In this document: piece after piece, positions 46,337 to 55,366 of the stretch
Position numbering within the stretch: position 1 is the first letter of the stretch
Layout: each line of letters starts with the position of its first letter
Assembly (NCBI GenBank): GCA_017792365.1
Contig: CP051229.1
Span: 3,161,725-3,225,724, forward strand
Length of the DNA stretch: 64,000 bases
Direction: 5' to 3'
Source: Hyphomonas sp.
Lineage (GTDB): Bacteria > Pseudomonadota > Alphaproteobacteria > Caulobacterales > Hyphomonadaceae
Notes under the pieces: model-generated
The model's database searches: none
What the model saw: only the letters and a program-made list of their open reading frames with translations
Told to the model about the DNA's origin: nothing
Made by a program: the position numbers and the translations under genes

Positions 46337-47706
46337 GCTGGCTGGGCTGTTCCCCTGAACCGCGACACGACGGCGTCGACGACCAGCGCCGCCAGCAGCG
46401 TCAGGCCGGCCATCGGCAGGAAGAAGCCGAGCGCGACGATGAGGCCGATCACTCCGGCCGCGATGCGGCGATCGGTCGGCATGCGCGGAACGCCGACGGC
46501 GCCCTTTGGCCTGCGCTTCCACCACATCACTGCGCCAGATACGCTGAGCATCGCGACGCTGAGGGCGGCGAGCACGCCGATCACCAGGTTGGGCCAGCCG
46601 AACAGCGCGCCTTCGTGAAACGAGACGCTGAGCGCGATGATACGGTCAGCGGCGTTGTGATCCGAGAACTGGATGCGCATGACCTCTGCGCCGGTCCAGC
46701 GATCGAGGTGTACCGTCTGCTGTGCGGGGCGATAGGCTGGCATGGCGCGGATCGTCCAGACGCCGTTCTCGCCGCGGGGCGGCTGCACCTGCGCCGGATG
46801 TGCAAGGTTGTATTGAGGCAGCCGCTCAACGATGGCTTGAAGAGGCAGCGGCGTCATGCCGGGGGCAGCTTCAGCCGAGCGGACGCCGCCGGTGCTGGTG
46901 TCGGTATCCGACGACCACAGGCTGGGGCCCATGTCGTGGCCGGCGTGGGGGTCGGATGATTGCAGCGTGACGAACCATTCCTGTCCGGGCGTCTTCAATC
47001 CGGCGAGATCCTTCACCCGCGCATAGCCGGCGCCCCAGACCTGCGTCCACGGCAGGCCGCTGAGCAGAATGACGAGGGCGAGCGCCGACACCCACATGCC
47101 GATCGCGCCATGAGCCTTGCGCCAGAATTCACGACCTGTGGTGCGGTTGCGGAAGTCCGGAACGAAGGCGCGCGCGACCGGTGTTCCCCTTGGCCACCAC
47201 AGGAAGACGCCGGTGACGACAAGGATGATCATCCAGCAGGCCATGATCTCGACGACCAGTGAGCCGGCGTTTCCTGACAGCAGTGTCCCGTGGATCTTCT
47301 TGATGAAGGTCATGAAGCGCGCATCGGACGAGACATCCTTGAGGACTTCGCCCGTCGTTCTGTCGAGCCAGAGATGGCGCGGGCCTCCGGGACCGACGGT
47401 CTCGAACTCGGTGGTGGGGTCCTGAGCGGATGAGGGGAGGATCATCCGCGTCAGGCTGCTATCGGGGCGCTGAGCGAGGGCGGTCGCCAGGAGATCATCT
47501 GCTGTGCGCAGATTGTCTCCGTTTCCTACGGGCGTTGCGCGCTCGTTCACGCTAGCCTCGATGGCAGATTCGAAATGAGGCTTGAACAGGTAGATGGCGC
47601 CCGTCACCGCCAGGATGACGGCGAACGGGACGACCATCAGCCCCGCGAAGAAGTGCCAACGCCAGATGCGCTTTTGCAGCGCTGTTTTCATCGCGGGGGC
47701 CATCAT
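46333..47706 (-). CDS. PepSY-associated transmembrane protein
   Basis: A 457-residue inner-membrane protein with about five helices: one at 17-42 ([17 protein letters not shown]-like start [17 protein letters not shown]), one at 150-170 ([15 protein letters not shown]), one near 205, one near 375 ([22 protein letters not shown]) and one near the end. PepSY motifs lie between, with [11 protein letters not shown] and [10 protein letters not shown]. These proteins accompany siderophore or metal TonB receptors, probably as ferric reductases. It overlaps the receptor stop by one base, so it is in the same operon. Confidence 0.9.
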   Translation of the reverse strand: MMAPAMKTALQKRIWRWHFFAGLMVVPFAVILAVTGAIYLFKPHFESAIEASVNERATPVGNGDNLRTADDLLATALAQRPDSSLTRMILPSSAQDPTTEFETVGPGGPRHLWLDRTTGEVLKDVSSDARFMTFIKKIHGTLLSGNAGSLVVEIMACWMIILVVTGVFLWWPRGTPVARAFVPDFRNRTTGREFWRKAHGAIGMWVSALALVILLSGLPWTQVWGAGYARVKDLAGLKTPGQEWFVTLQSSDPHAGHDMGPSLWSSDTDTSTGGVRSAEAAPGMTPLPLQAIVERLPQYNLAHPAQVQPPRGENGVWTIRAMPAYRPAQQTVHLDRWTGAEVMRIQFSDHNAADRIIALSVSFHEGALFGWPNLVIGVLAALSVAMLSVSGAVMWWKRRPKGAVGVPRMPTDRRIAAGVIGLIVALGFFLPMAGLTLLAALVVDAVVSRFRGTAQPA

Positions 47707-49712
47707 CAGAACCTCGTCCGGACGCCAGCGAACAGCGCGCGGCGTTCGACTGGCTGGTAGATGCGGGAGTTCGGCGCAGCGATCACAGTCGCGCTGATGT
47801 CGCCTGCGGCCTTCTCATCGAACAGATTTCTCGCATCGAGAAAGAGGTCGATATTGTCCGCTGCGCTCCAGCTCGCCGATACGCCGGCGAGGACGTAGCC
47901 GTCCGTGCGCGTCGTGTTGGTGTAGTCGGCCCACGCGCCGTCCGGTATCCACTCGATGTTGGGAGCGATCTGGAACGGGCCCTGCGAGATGCGCAGCTCC
48001 GCGCGGTAGACGTGCTCTGGCACAACGGGCAGCTGGTTGTTGCCGTATTGCGCGTCGTCCTCGAATGCGAAGTCCGAATACTGGTAGATCTGACGCAGAG
48101 TGATCGCCTCGGTCAGGTCCAGCGACAGCCCGGCTTCGATCCCGGAATGGCGCGTCTTGTCTGCGTTGAAGGTTGCAGCGGGGATGTCCGGCCCGATGTT
48201 GAACTGCAGGATCTCGTTGTCGATCTCCGCAGAGTAGAGCGCCACATCCCATTCCGCGATGCCGTGACGGCCGCGCGCGCCGATCTCGCCGGTCCACGCC
48301 GTCTGCGCTTCGACGGGCACGAAGCTCGCCACCTGCGCCAGTTCGATGAAGCCGGGGAATTCGGCGGACTTGCTGAGGTTGGCGAAGAGCTGGATGTCCG
48401 GCTGGACTTCGTAGAGGACGCCGACCCGCGGAGAGAATTCCTCGAACCGGGCTTTCCCGAGAACGCCGGTCGGTCCGCCAGCGAACATGTTGAACTTCTC
48501 GAACTGCTTACGTTCGCCCCATGCATAAAGGCCACCGGCGATCAGCGTCAGCTTGTCGGTGGCGTCGACGCGGCCTTCGGCGTAGATGCGTGCCGTGAAG
48601 GCGGTCTGGTCCGCGTCGTAGGTAAGGGCGCCGCTGTCGCCATTGATGTTGACGAAGCGCTTGGCCTCGACATCACCCCAGCGGCCCTCGGCCCCGACGG
48701 TGAACGCAATCGGGCCAGAGCCCCATTCGTAGCGGCCGAACACCCCCTGATCGAGCGATTCCTGATCGATGACCTGGAAGATCGGGTGGTAGAGCGATTT
48801 GTCGTTGACGAACGCGCCGACGGAGAGGTCGGCGTCGCCAAGCTGAACGGTGGTCTGGTTCTGGAAGCGGATCGAGGAGATGTCGCGCGCCTGATCGCCC
48901 GCGAAATTGCCAAGCTCAGGCGTGCTGAGAACCTGATCAAGCGTCAAAGCGCCGGGCAGCTCCTGATTGATCTCGTTGACCGAGATGTAGAAGCGGGTCG
49001 TGACCGTGTCGCTGACATCGAAGCCGGTATTACCGTGAAAGCGAACCGACTCGCGGCCTGCGTGTTGCCGGTCGCCGCTGGACGTGTCTGCGGCGAGTGC
49101 GCCCCAGGCGTCGAGGCGGTCGCCGGCATAGCCGTAGGAAGCAAGGCCGCGCAGCGTTTCGAAACTGCCGACATCGCCGCGCAGGTAGAGGCCGGGGGCG
49201 GTGCGGCCAGTCGGGGTGACGCCGTTGATGGCGCCGCCGAGCGTGTTCGATCCGAAGCGCAGCGCGTTTGCCCCGCGATAGACTTCAAGGTGATCGAAGA
49301 AGATCGGCTCAAGTTCCTGGAAGTCGCCGTTGTCGTCGGCAAGGTTGATCGGCGCGCCGTCCTGGAGAAGCGTCAGGCCGCGCATGTGGAAGCCGCGGCT
49401 GATGCCCGAGCCGCGGATCGAGATACGGACTTCCTGCCCGTAGCGCGGCTGGACGTAGACGCCTGGCGAGAAGGCTAGCGTGTCCTTCAGCGAGACGACG
49501 TGGCGGTTGGCGTATTCTTCATGCGTGACGACGTCGGCGCCGCCGGGCGTGGCGCGGACCTGTGCTTCCGCCTCATTGGCGAGTGCGTCGGAGGTCACGA
49601 TGATGACCTCAACAGCATCCGGACTGGATTCGGCGTAGGCAGGGACAGCGGTGCAGAGCGCTGCAACGCTGGTCATGAGCCCGAAACTCGGACCCCAAAG
49701 TCTTGTTTTCAT
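47706..49712 (-). CDS. TonB-dependent receptor, metal/siderophore type
   Basis: A 668-residue outer-membrane receptor. Signal peptide 1-27; TonB-box-like VEVIIVTSD near 35; plug 55-165 with FSPGVYVQPRYGQEVRISIRG and YRGANALRFGSNTLGGAING; barrel ending in RRALFAGVRTRF. Size and plug features match FecA-like or copper (OprC/NosA-like) receptors. It is followed by a PepSY protein (1-base overlap) and preceded by a DUF2946 protein, a grouping seen with iron and copper uptake. The metal is not determined by sequence alone. Confidence 0.92.
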   Translation of the reverse strand: MKTRLWGPSFGLMTSVAALCTAVPAYAESSPDAVEVIIVTSDALANEAEAQVRATPGGADVVTHEEYANRHVVSLKDTLAFSPGVYVQPRYGQEVRISIRGSGISRGFHMRGLTLLQDGAPINLADDNGDFQELEPIFFDHLEVYRGANALRFGSNTLGGAINGVTPTGRTAPGLYLRGDVGSFETLRGLASYGYAGDRLDAWGALAADTSSGDRQHAGRESVRFHGNTGFDVSDTVTTRFYISVNEINQELPGALTLDQVLSTPELGNFAGDQARDISSIRFQNQTTVQLGDADLSVGAFVNDKSLYHPIFQVIDQESLDQGVFGRYEWGSGPIAFTVGAEGRWGDVEAKRFVNINGDSGALTYDADQTAFTARIYAEGRVDATDKLTLIAGGLYAWGERKQFEKFNMFAGGPTGVLGKARFEEFSPRVGVLYEVQPDIQLFANLSKSAEFPGFIELAQVASFVPVEAQTAWTGEIGARGRHGIAEWDVALYSAEIDNEILQFNIGPDIPAATFNADKTRHSGIEAGLSLDLTEAITLRQIYQYSDFAFEDDAQYGNNQLPVVPEHVYRAELRISQGPFQIAPNIEWIPDGAWADYTNTTRTDGYVLAGVSASWSAADNIDLFLDARNLFDEKAAGDISATVIAAPNSRIYQPVERRALFAGVRTRF

Positions 49713-49778
49713 TTTGTTATTCTCACAACTCGAAGGCCGGCGCAGATGGCCGGGTCATGCGGCTTGGCCGCAGCGGAT

Positions 49779-50186
49779 CTAGGCTTCGAGTTGGAGAGGC
49801 GGTCCCTGGGATCCGACGGGCGGACCGCGCGGCGCATAGACAACGAGGTCCGTCGTCGGGACGATATCCGGCCGGTAGTGGACCGGCGCGGGCTCACGGG
49901 GGAGCACGACGGCTGGCAGCGGCGCGGAGTGCGCGAGCACGCACAGGGGACACCCGCTGTGCTCGTGCGATGCGTCACCCTCGTCGTGGCCGAGCAGGTG
50001 GGCGAGGTGATGCGCCATCTGCAGGGTGCGCGCGGAAGGCGGTTCGCCGCCCTTGCCGCAGACGAAGCTGGCGACATCGACGCTGTTAGATTGCGCGACG
50101 GCCGCGGACGCAGGCAGCCCGGCCTGAAAGACCAGTGCCAGGGCGACCAGGAAACCGGTCAGCTGTTTGGCGAACCTGTTGCGCAT
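49779..50186 (-). CDS. DUF2946-like exported protein
   Basis: A 135-residue exported protein. The signal peptide covers FLVALALVFQAGLPASA. The mature part has a histidine-rich stretch (MAHHLAHLLGHDEG, ASHEHSG) directly followed by CPLCVLAHSAPLPA, the DUF2946-type cysteine pair. His plus CxxC suggests metal binding. The ATG at 50186 starts the signal peptide; the in-frame ATG at 50222 is less likely. The receptor gene starts 66 bases downstream, so they are probably co-transcribed. Confidence 0.75.
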   Translation of the reverse strand: MRNRFAKQLTGFLVALALVFQAGLPASAAVAQSNSVDVASFVCGKGGEPPSARTLQMAHHLAHLLGHDEGDASHEHSGCPLCVLAHSAPLPAVVLPREPAPVHYRPDIVPTTDLVVYAPRGPPVGSQGPPLQLEA

Positions 50187-50261
50187 CGCCTGCTGATTAT
50201 CATGAGCTAAGGCCGCGTCCACGACAAATTTGCTGTCGGCGGTTCACGAGGTCGCGAAATT

Positions 50262-52757
50262 CTATTCTGCGGCGACCGCGGACGGCCCGAGCTCCAGCTC
50301 GCCGCGCTCGGATTTGGGCGTCACGTGTTCGGGCAGGAAGCAGATGACGGACGCGCCGCGTCCGGGCGTCGACTTGATGGCGACCCAGCCGCCGTGCAGC
50401 TCAACGAATGAGCGAACCAGCGCAAGGCCGAGGCCCGCGCCGCGCTTGTCGCTGGAGTTGAACGTGTCGAAGGCGCTGGCCTGACGTTCCGGCGGAATGC
50501 CCTTGCCCGTGTCGGTGACCGCGAGACGAACGACGCCGTCTTCCTTGGACGCTTCGACGATCACCTTGCCGCCCGGCTCAGTGAAGCGCACCGCGTTGCC
50601 GAGCAGGTTGAACAGGACCTGGCGGATGCGGCGGTTGTCGGCGTGAATATCGCCTATGTCCTCGGCGCATTCGACCGTGATCTTGACCTTCGAATTCTCG
50701 GCGGTGGAGACCACGATATCGACGGTTTCCTCGATCGCCTCGCGCAGCGGGAAGGTGTCGAGATCGAGTTCGAGACGTCCGGCTTCGATCATCGCGAGGT
50801 CGAGGATGTTGGCGATGAGCTTGGAGAGCTGGTCGGCGGCTTCCATGATCGAATGGATCTGGCCCTTCTGGCTCTCCGCCAGCGCGCCCATCTTTTCGCT
50901 TTCCAGAAGCTCCGCGTAGCCGACGATCGTCGTGAGCGGAGAGCGCAACTGGTAGGACATGTTGTGGACGAACTCGGTCTTGAGGCGGTCCGCAGCTTCG
51001 AGCGCATCGGCGCGGTCCTTCAGTGCGGCCTCGACCTTGCGGGCAGCCGTGACGTCCATGAAGGCGATTAGGGTTGCGCCATTGGGCAGCGGCTGTGTGA
51101 TCCATGTGAACGTCTGAGACTGGGTCGTGCGCATGACGCCCTGGTCCTGTTGGCGGAATTCCGGCAGCGGATTGGTGACGCGCGTTTTGATCGTGTTCCA
51201 GACATTGCGGTCGGAGAACAGCGGCGCGCAGGCGTCGACGAGCTGGTCGAAATCCGGCTGGTCGTTCAGCTGATCGCCGAGCTGCCAGAGATCGCGAAAC
51301 GCGTCGTTGAAGAGGCGCAGGCGACCGTCGGAGCCGAACACCACGACGGCTTCGCGCAAGTGGTCGAGCGTCGCCTTCTGGACATTGATGAGACTGTTGT
51401 ACTCGGCGCGCAGCGCGAGTTCGTCAGTCATGTCCTTGAAGACGAGGAGAAGTCCGCCGAGCGGGTGGCGCTGGCGGGTGACCTTGATGATCCGTCCGTC
51501 CGGCAGGTTCCAGAGGTCTTCCGCCACTTCGGTCATTTCGGTGCGGTAGTAGGCGAGCTCGGTATCGCGCCAGCTCTGGTAGTTGGTCTGCTGCGGCAGC
51601 TTGCGGCGCTCGCGCAGGCGGTCGAGCAGCGAGCGGTGATCGGGCTTTTCCAGAAGGTAGCCGGGCTGCAGGTCCCAGAGTTCCTGGAAGGCGTGGTTGT
51701 TGAAGATCAGCTTGCGGTCGGGGCCGAAGATGGCGACGCCGTCAGCGACGTTGTTGAGCGTTTCATCGTGGGCGCGCGCGTCTTTGATGAGGCGTTCGCG
51801 GGTGGTTTCCAGTTCGGTGATGTCGAACGCCATGCCGCCGATGCCGCCCGAGACTGGGAACATGTTGACGCTCATCGCCTTGCGCTCGCCATTGATGACG
51901 ATGTGGCGGGTTTCATCGTTGCCGGCGTTTTCCTTCACGGTGCGCGCGGCCTGACTGACGACGTGCTGGTCGAGCATCACCTGGCGATCGACGACCTGGT
52001 CCATGCTGGATGCGCCGACCGCCTCGATGTAGGCGGGGTTGGCCCACTGGATCTTTCCGGCGCCGGACATGCGCCATGCCGGGAAAGGCGCCTTGCCCAG
52101 CATCTCGAGGAAGGCCATCGGATCGCGGGCGACCGCAGCGCGCGCCTCTTCGAGCCGTGCGCGTGCGCCGGATTCCTCAAGGCCCTTGATGGTTGCATCG
52201 GCGACCCACAACACGGCGCGTGCACCGGCGGTGCGCCCGTCAGCCTCGAGGAAGCGGCCCGACGGACCGATGATCGTGAGCGAGAAGGGCGCGCCGTCCT
52301 CGCGGAGCTGGCGCAGGCGTTCGCGCAGGGTGGTGTCCTGGCCGGCGCCATCGCGGGATTCGAGGTCGGCGAGGCCCTCGAGAATGCGTACCGCGGGGTC
52401 TTCGGACGTGCCATCGTCTGTGAAGCGCAAAAGGCCCATGAGGGCGACCGGAGAGCCATAGAGATTTGGCGCGCCCCATTCGGCGTCTGGGGTGTTCATG
52501 ACGATCGGCTCGTCGCCTTCGCCGGTGAGTTCGGGCGGCGCGCCATCTTCCCAGACCAGAACAATGCCGGGGAACGCGCCGAAAATGCTCTCGGCCCGCG
52601 CAAGCTTCTGCTGCATGTCGCGGGCTTCCTGGCGGAACTTGCGGGCCGTGCCGCGTGCGCCGTCGGAGATGCGCAGCGCCCACAACAGGGCGGCGATCCC
52701 GAACGCAGCCGCGCCGGTTACAAGCAACAGAAGAGGCTGAGTCAGGTTCGCGTCCAT
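50262..52757 (-). CDS. divL: DivL-type PAS tyrosine/histidine kinase
   Basis: An 831-residue membrane kinase: one N-terminal helix (8-27), several PAS domains between about 220 and 570, then the kinase core. The phosphoacceptor box reads FVHNMSYQLRSPLTT, with Tyr602 where histidine kinases have His; that substitution defines DivL. The catalytic domain keeps RQVLFNLLGNAVRFTEPGG, DTGKGIPPE and GAGLGLALVRSFVELHGG. In Caulobacter DivL, at the pole, activates CckA and so CtrA, and reads DivK phosphorylation. The adjoining promoter region carries a CtrA box and four GANTC sites. Confidence 0.93.
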   Translation of the reverse strand: MDANLTQPLLLLVTGAAAFGIAALLWALRISDGARGTARKFRQEARDMQQKLARAESIFGAFPGIVLVWEDGAPPELTGEGDEPIVMNTPDAEWGAPNLYGSPVALMGLLRFTDDGTSEDPAVRILEGLADLESRDGAGQDTTLRERLRQLREDGAPFSLTIIGPSGRFLEADGRTAGARAVLWVADATIKGLEESGARARLEEARAAVARDPMAFLEMLGKAPFPAWRMSGAGKIQWANPAYIEAVGASSMDQVVDRQVMLDQHVVSQAARTVKENAGNDETRHIVINGERKAMSVNMFPVSGGIGGMAFDITELETTRERLIKDARAHDETLNNVADGVAIFGPDRKLIFNNHAFQELWDLQPGYLLEKPDHRSLLDRLRERRKLPQQTNYQSWRDTELAYYRTEMTEVAEDLWNLPDGRIIKVTRQRHPLGGLLLVFKDMTDELALRAEYNSLINVQKATLDHLREAVVVFGSDGRLRLFNDAFRDLWQLGDQLNDQPDFDQLVDACAPLFSDRNVWNTIKTRVTNPLPEFRQQDQGVMRTTQSQTFTWITQPLPNGATLIAFMDVTAARKVEAALKDRADALEAADRLKTEFVHNMSYQLRSPLTTIVGYAELLESEKMGALAESQKGQIHSIMEAADQLSKLIANILDLAMIEAGRLELDLDTFPLREAIEETVDIVVSTAENSKVKITVECAEDIGDIHADNRRIRQVLFNLLGNAVRFTEPGGKVIVEASKEDGVVRLAVTDTGKGIPPERQASAFDTFNSSDKRGAGLGLALVRSFVELHGGWVAIKSTPGRGASVICFLPEHVTPKSERGELELGPSAVAAE

Positions 52758-52775
52758 CGTCGCGCTCCGTCCGCC

Positions 52776-52878
52776 GAATCAGGATCAGCCCCCGGTTGTA
52801 CCGCAGGCCAACGGTTAACCAAGTGGAAGGATTTCAGTTAACGTGGGATTAACGGACTCGAGTCCGCGCGGCGGAATC
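52776..52878. promoter_or_regulatory. Cluster of four GANTC (CcrM) sites
   Basis: GAATC at 52776-52780, GACTC at 52855-52859, GAGTC at 52860-52864 and GAATC at 52874-52878, within 149 intergenic bases. The middle two abut, forming GGACTCGAGTCC. CcrM methylates GANTC, and GcrA reads methylated sites in Caulobacterales promoters. Direct observation of the words; regulation is inferred. Confidence 0.55.
52838..52852. promoter_or_regulatory. CtrA-binding box TTAA-N7-TTAA
   Basis: TTAACGTGGGATTAA is a perfect TTAA-N7-TTAA match, followed by C as in the full consensus. It lies 81 bases upstream of the divL start and 55 bases upstream of the divergent gene start. A further TTAAC half-site is at 52815. 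Which gene it controls is open. Confidence 0.65.
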
Positions 52879-52906
52879 GCCCGGCAACACAAGGGAGGAA
52901 ATCGCC

Positions 52907-53938
52907 ATGAACTCAGGCCCCGATCCGGCGATCGCCGCACAGGCGGAGCTGCACCATCAGTACCTTCTGGGACTCGAACTGATGGTCTCGACACGGGAGG
53001 GGCCGGAGGTGGTTGGCGACTGGATGTTCCGGCTGTTCCGGCGGCAGCACGAGGACAAGTTCTTGTCGAGCTTCCGCAAGCTGGGCCTTGAGGGGCAGCC
53101 GCACGCGGTCGCCTGTGCGAAGTATCACGTCCTGTCGAATGGCATGGGCGGTGTGGCCGTCGAGTACATGGAGGAATCCGACAAGAAGGCCTGGGTCCGG
53201 TTCCGCTATCCGCGCTGGATGTATGACGGGGCGGCGATTTGCGGTGTGCCGGTGGAGGCGAGCCGGGGCTTCCTCAAGGGGTGGTACGCGCAGAACGGCG
53301 TGTCGCTGGGCAATCCGCGGCTGGGCTATGTCTGCGTCTCGGAGGACATGACTGGCCAGTTCGGGCTGTGCGGGTACTTCAGGGAGTACGACCACGACCT
53401 GTCGGAGGATGAGCGGCTGGCGTTTGCGCCGGGCGAGCGGCCGCCGCCATTCGATCCGGATGCTCAACCCGCGCCGCCTGACGCCGAGTGGAGCGAGGAG
53501 CGGCTGGCCAAGGCCAACCGCAACTATGCCGTCGAGTATATCCGTAATGGGGTGCGCGAGCTGGCCAACGTGCTCGGCGACGATCGGGCGGTCGAGCTGT
53601 GCAAGCTGGCGGCGCGGCTGACCGGGCTGCAGCACTATCGGCAGATGGCGCAGGACGTAGGGGGCGTCGACGGCGGCCCGAAGGAGGCAGCGAGGTTTCG
53701 CGACGATGATGGCGGGCATGGGCGATGAGGTCAGCCTGTCGGAGGCTGGGGCGGGGAGTGGCGGGTGCGCCAGGAGGGTCTTCGGATTATCCGCGGGCTG
53801 GAGGGTCGCGAGGCGGAGCGGCTGCTCGAATGCTGGATCGAGATCTGGCGCGGCGCGGTGGCGTCGCACCGTGTTTTCATGGATGTGCGGGCCGAACGGC
53901 AGGGGGATGCGCTGAACTGGACGGTTCGTGCGGCCTGA
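52907..53938 (+). CDS. Hypothetical protein (two compensating frame breaks)
   Basis: About 343 residues, cytoplasmic, family not recognised. Notable blocks are MFRLFRRQHEDKFLSSFRKL, VEYMEESDKKAWVRFRYPRW followed by MYDGAAICGVPVE, and YVCVSEDMTGQFGLCGYFRE; several cysteines are spread through the middle. The frame ends at 53728, but adding a shift near 53696 (TTT run) and another near 53754 (GGGG run) extends it with EWRVRQEGLRIIRG to a stop at 53938. AGGGAGGAAATC precedes the ATG. It shares the CtrA/GANTC intergenic region with divL, which suggests a cell-cycle link; that is inference only. Confidence 0.65.
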
Positions 53939-53950
53939 GAGGGCTGTCCG

Positions 53951-55366
53951 CTAAAACTGGAAGTAGACGAACGGCCGGTACCCTGTCGGGGTGAAGGCGA
54001 TGGCGAAGGCTGCGGCGGTTCCGATCGCGAGGGCCAGCGGGACCGGGCGCAGGCTTCGGAACAGGTCTTCCAGCCGATAGCGGTTGGCGAGGTAGTGGAT
54101 GGCGGCAAGGCCGATCATCAGTGGCCAGACGATGCCGGGCAGGGACTGCGTGCCGGCGGACTGGAAGGTCAGGTAGACCTTTGCAATCTGCACCGCTTCC
54201 TCGAGCGTGGCGGCGCGGAAGAAGATCCATGCGAAGTTGACGAAGTAGTACGTAAGCGCGACGCCGAGGATCATGCCGGCGGCGCCCATCTTCGGAAAGC
54301 GCGCGGCGACGCGGTTTTTCCAGATGCGCTCTATGGCGAGGGCGGCGCCGTGGAGGCCGCCCCAGATGACGAAGTTGAAGCTGGCGCCATGCCACAGGCC
54401 GCCGAGCAGCATGGTGGTCATGAGGTTGACGTCCCGCCGCATATTGCCGCGACGGTTTCCGCCGAGCGGAATGTAGAGATAGTCGCGCAGCCAGCTGGAC
54501 AGCGAGATGTGCCAGCACCGCCAGAAATCCTGGATGTTCGGCGCGAGGTAGGGTGAGTTGAAGTTCGGCGGGAACTTGTAGCCGAGCAGACCGGCGGTTG
54601 CGATCGCCATGTCGGAATAGCCGGAGAAGTCGCAGTAGATCTGCACGCCGTAAAGGAGGACGCCGGCGATGATCGACATCGCATTGTAGTCGGCGGGTGA
54701 GGCGAAGATCAGGTCGACATAGGGCGCGACGTTGTCGGAGATGCAGCTCTTCTTGATGAGGCCGATCAGGAACAGCGTGACGCAGAACTTCACGTCGACG
54801 TCGGACCAGCGGCGCAGGGTCTCCATCTGCGGCACGAAGTTCGAGGCGCGAACGATCGGGCCTGCGACGAGCTGCGGGAAGAAGGCGATGTAGAAGGAGA
54901 CGTCGAGCAGAGAGCGGTCCGCCTTGATGTCGCGGCGGTAGACGTCGACCATGTAGGAGATGGCCTGGAAGGTGTAGAAGCTGATCCCGACCGGCAGGAC
55001 GAGGTTCAGCGTGACCTGGCCGGATGGCAGGCCGACGAGGCCGGCAAGATCGGCGAAGCTGTCGGCGAAGAAGTTGAAGTACTTGAACACGCCAAGCACG
55101 GCGAGCGAGACGGCGACGCCCACTCCGATCCAGACCTTCTTTGCTGCGTCGGTCAGCGGAGAGGTCTCGCCCACGCGTAGGCCGACGAGGTAGCAGGTCG
55201 CGGTGACGAACCAGATCAGGGCGAGGAAGCGCCAGTCCCATGCCGCGTAGAACACGTAGGAGGCGGCGGTGAGCATCATCTTGCGCTGCACGTTCTTTGG
55301 CAGCAGCCACGCGAGAGCGAAGACGAGGGCGAAAAAGAAAAAGAACCGCAGCTCAACGAACAGCAT
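53951..55366 (-). CDS. MBOAT-family O-acyltransferase (AlgI/PatA-like)
   Basis: A 471-residue multi-spanning acyltransferase with about 11 helices. The MBOAT hallmarks are VGISFYTFQAISYMVDVYR, FFPQLVAGPI, FSGYSDMAIATAGLLGY, FWRCWHISLSSWLRDYLYIP and the catalytic-type histidine in GGLWHGASFNFVIWG. It moves acyl groups across the inner membrane onto polysaccharide; no separate AlgX/AlgJ-like partner is adjacent. Its start overlaps the deacetylase stop by 14 bases, implying translational coupling and a shared substrate. Confidence 0.93.
   Translation of the reverse strand: MLFVELRFFFFFALVFALAWLLPKNVQRKMMLTAASYVFYAAWDWRFLALIWFVTATCYLVGLRVGETSPLTDAAKKVWIGVGVAVSLAVLGVFKYFNFFADSFADLAGLVGLPSGQVTLNLVLPVGISFYTFQAISYMVDVYRRDIKADRSLLDVSFYIAFFPQLVAGPIVRASNFVPQMETLRRWSDVDVKFCVTLFLIGLIKKSCISDNVAPYVDLIFASPADYNAMSIIAGVLLYGVQIYCDFSGYSDMAIATAGLLGYKFPPNFNSPYLAPNIQDFWRCWHISLSSWLRDYLYIPLGGNRRGNMRRDVNLMTTMLLGGLWHGASFNFVIWGGLHGAALAIERIWKNRVAARFPKMGAAGMILGVALTYYFVNFAWIFFRAATLEEAVQIAKVYLTFQSAGTQSLPGIVWPLMIGLAAIHYLANRYRLEDLFRSLRPVPLALAIGTAAAFAIAFTPTGYRPFVYFQF

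Noticed and set aside
48012-52841. Plus-strand open frames of 488 and 563 codons opposite the TonB receptor and divL
   Set aside because: No family features; both lie entirely over well-supported minus-strand genes.
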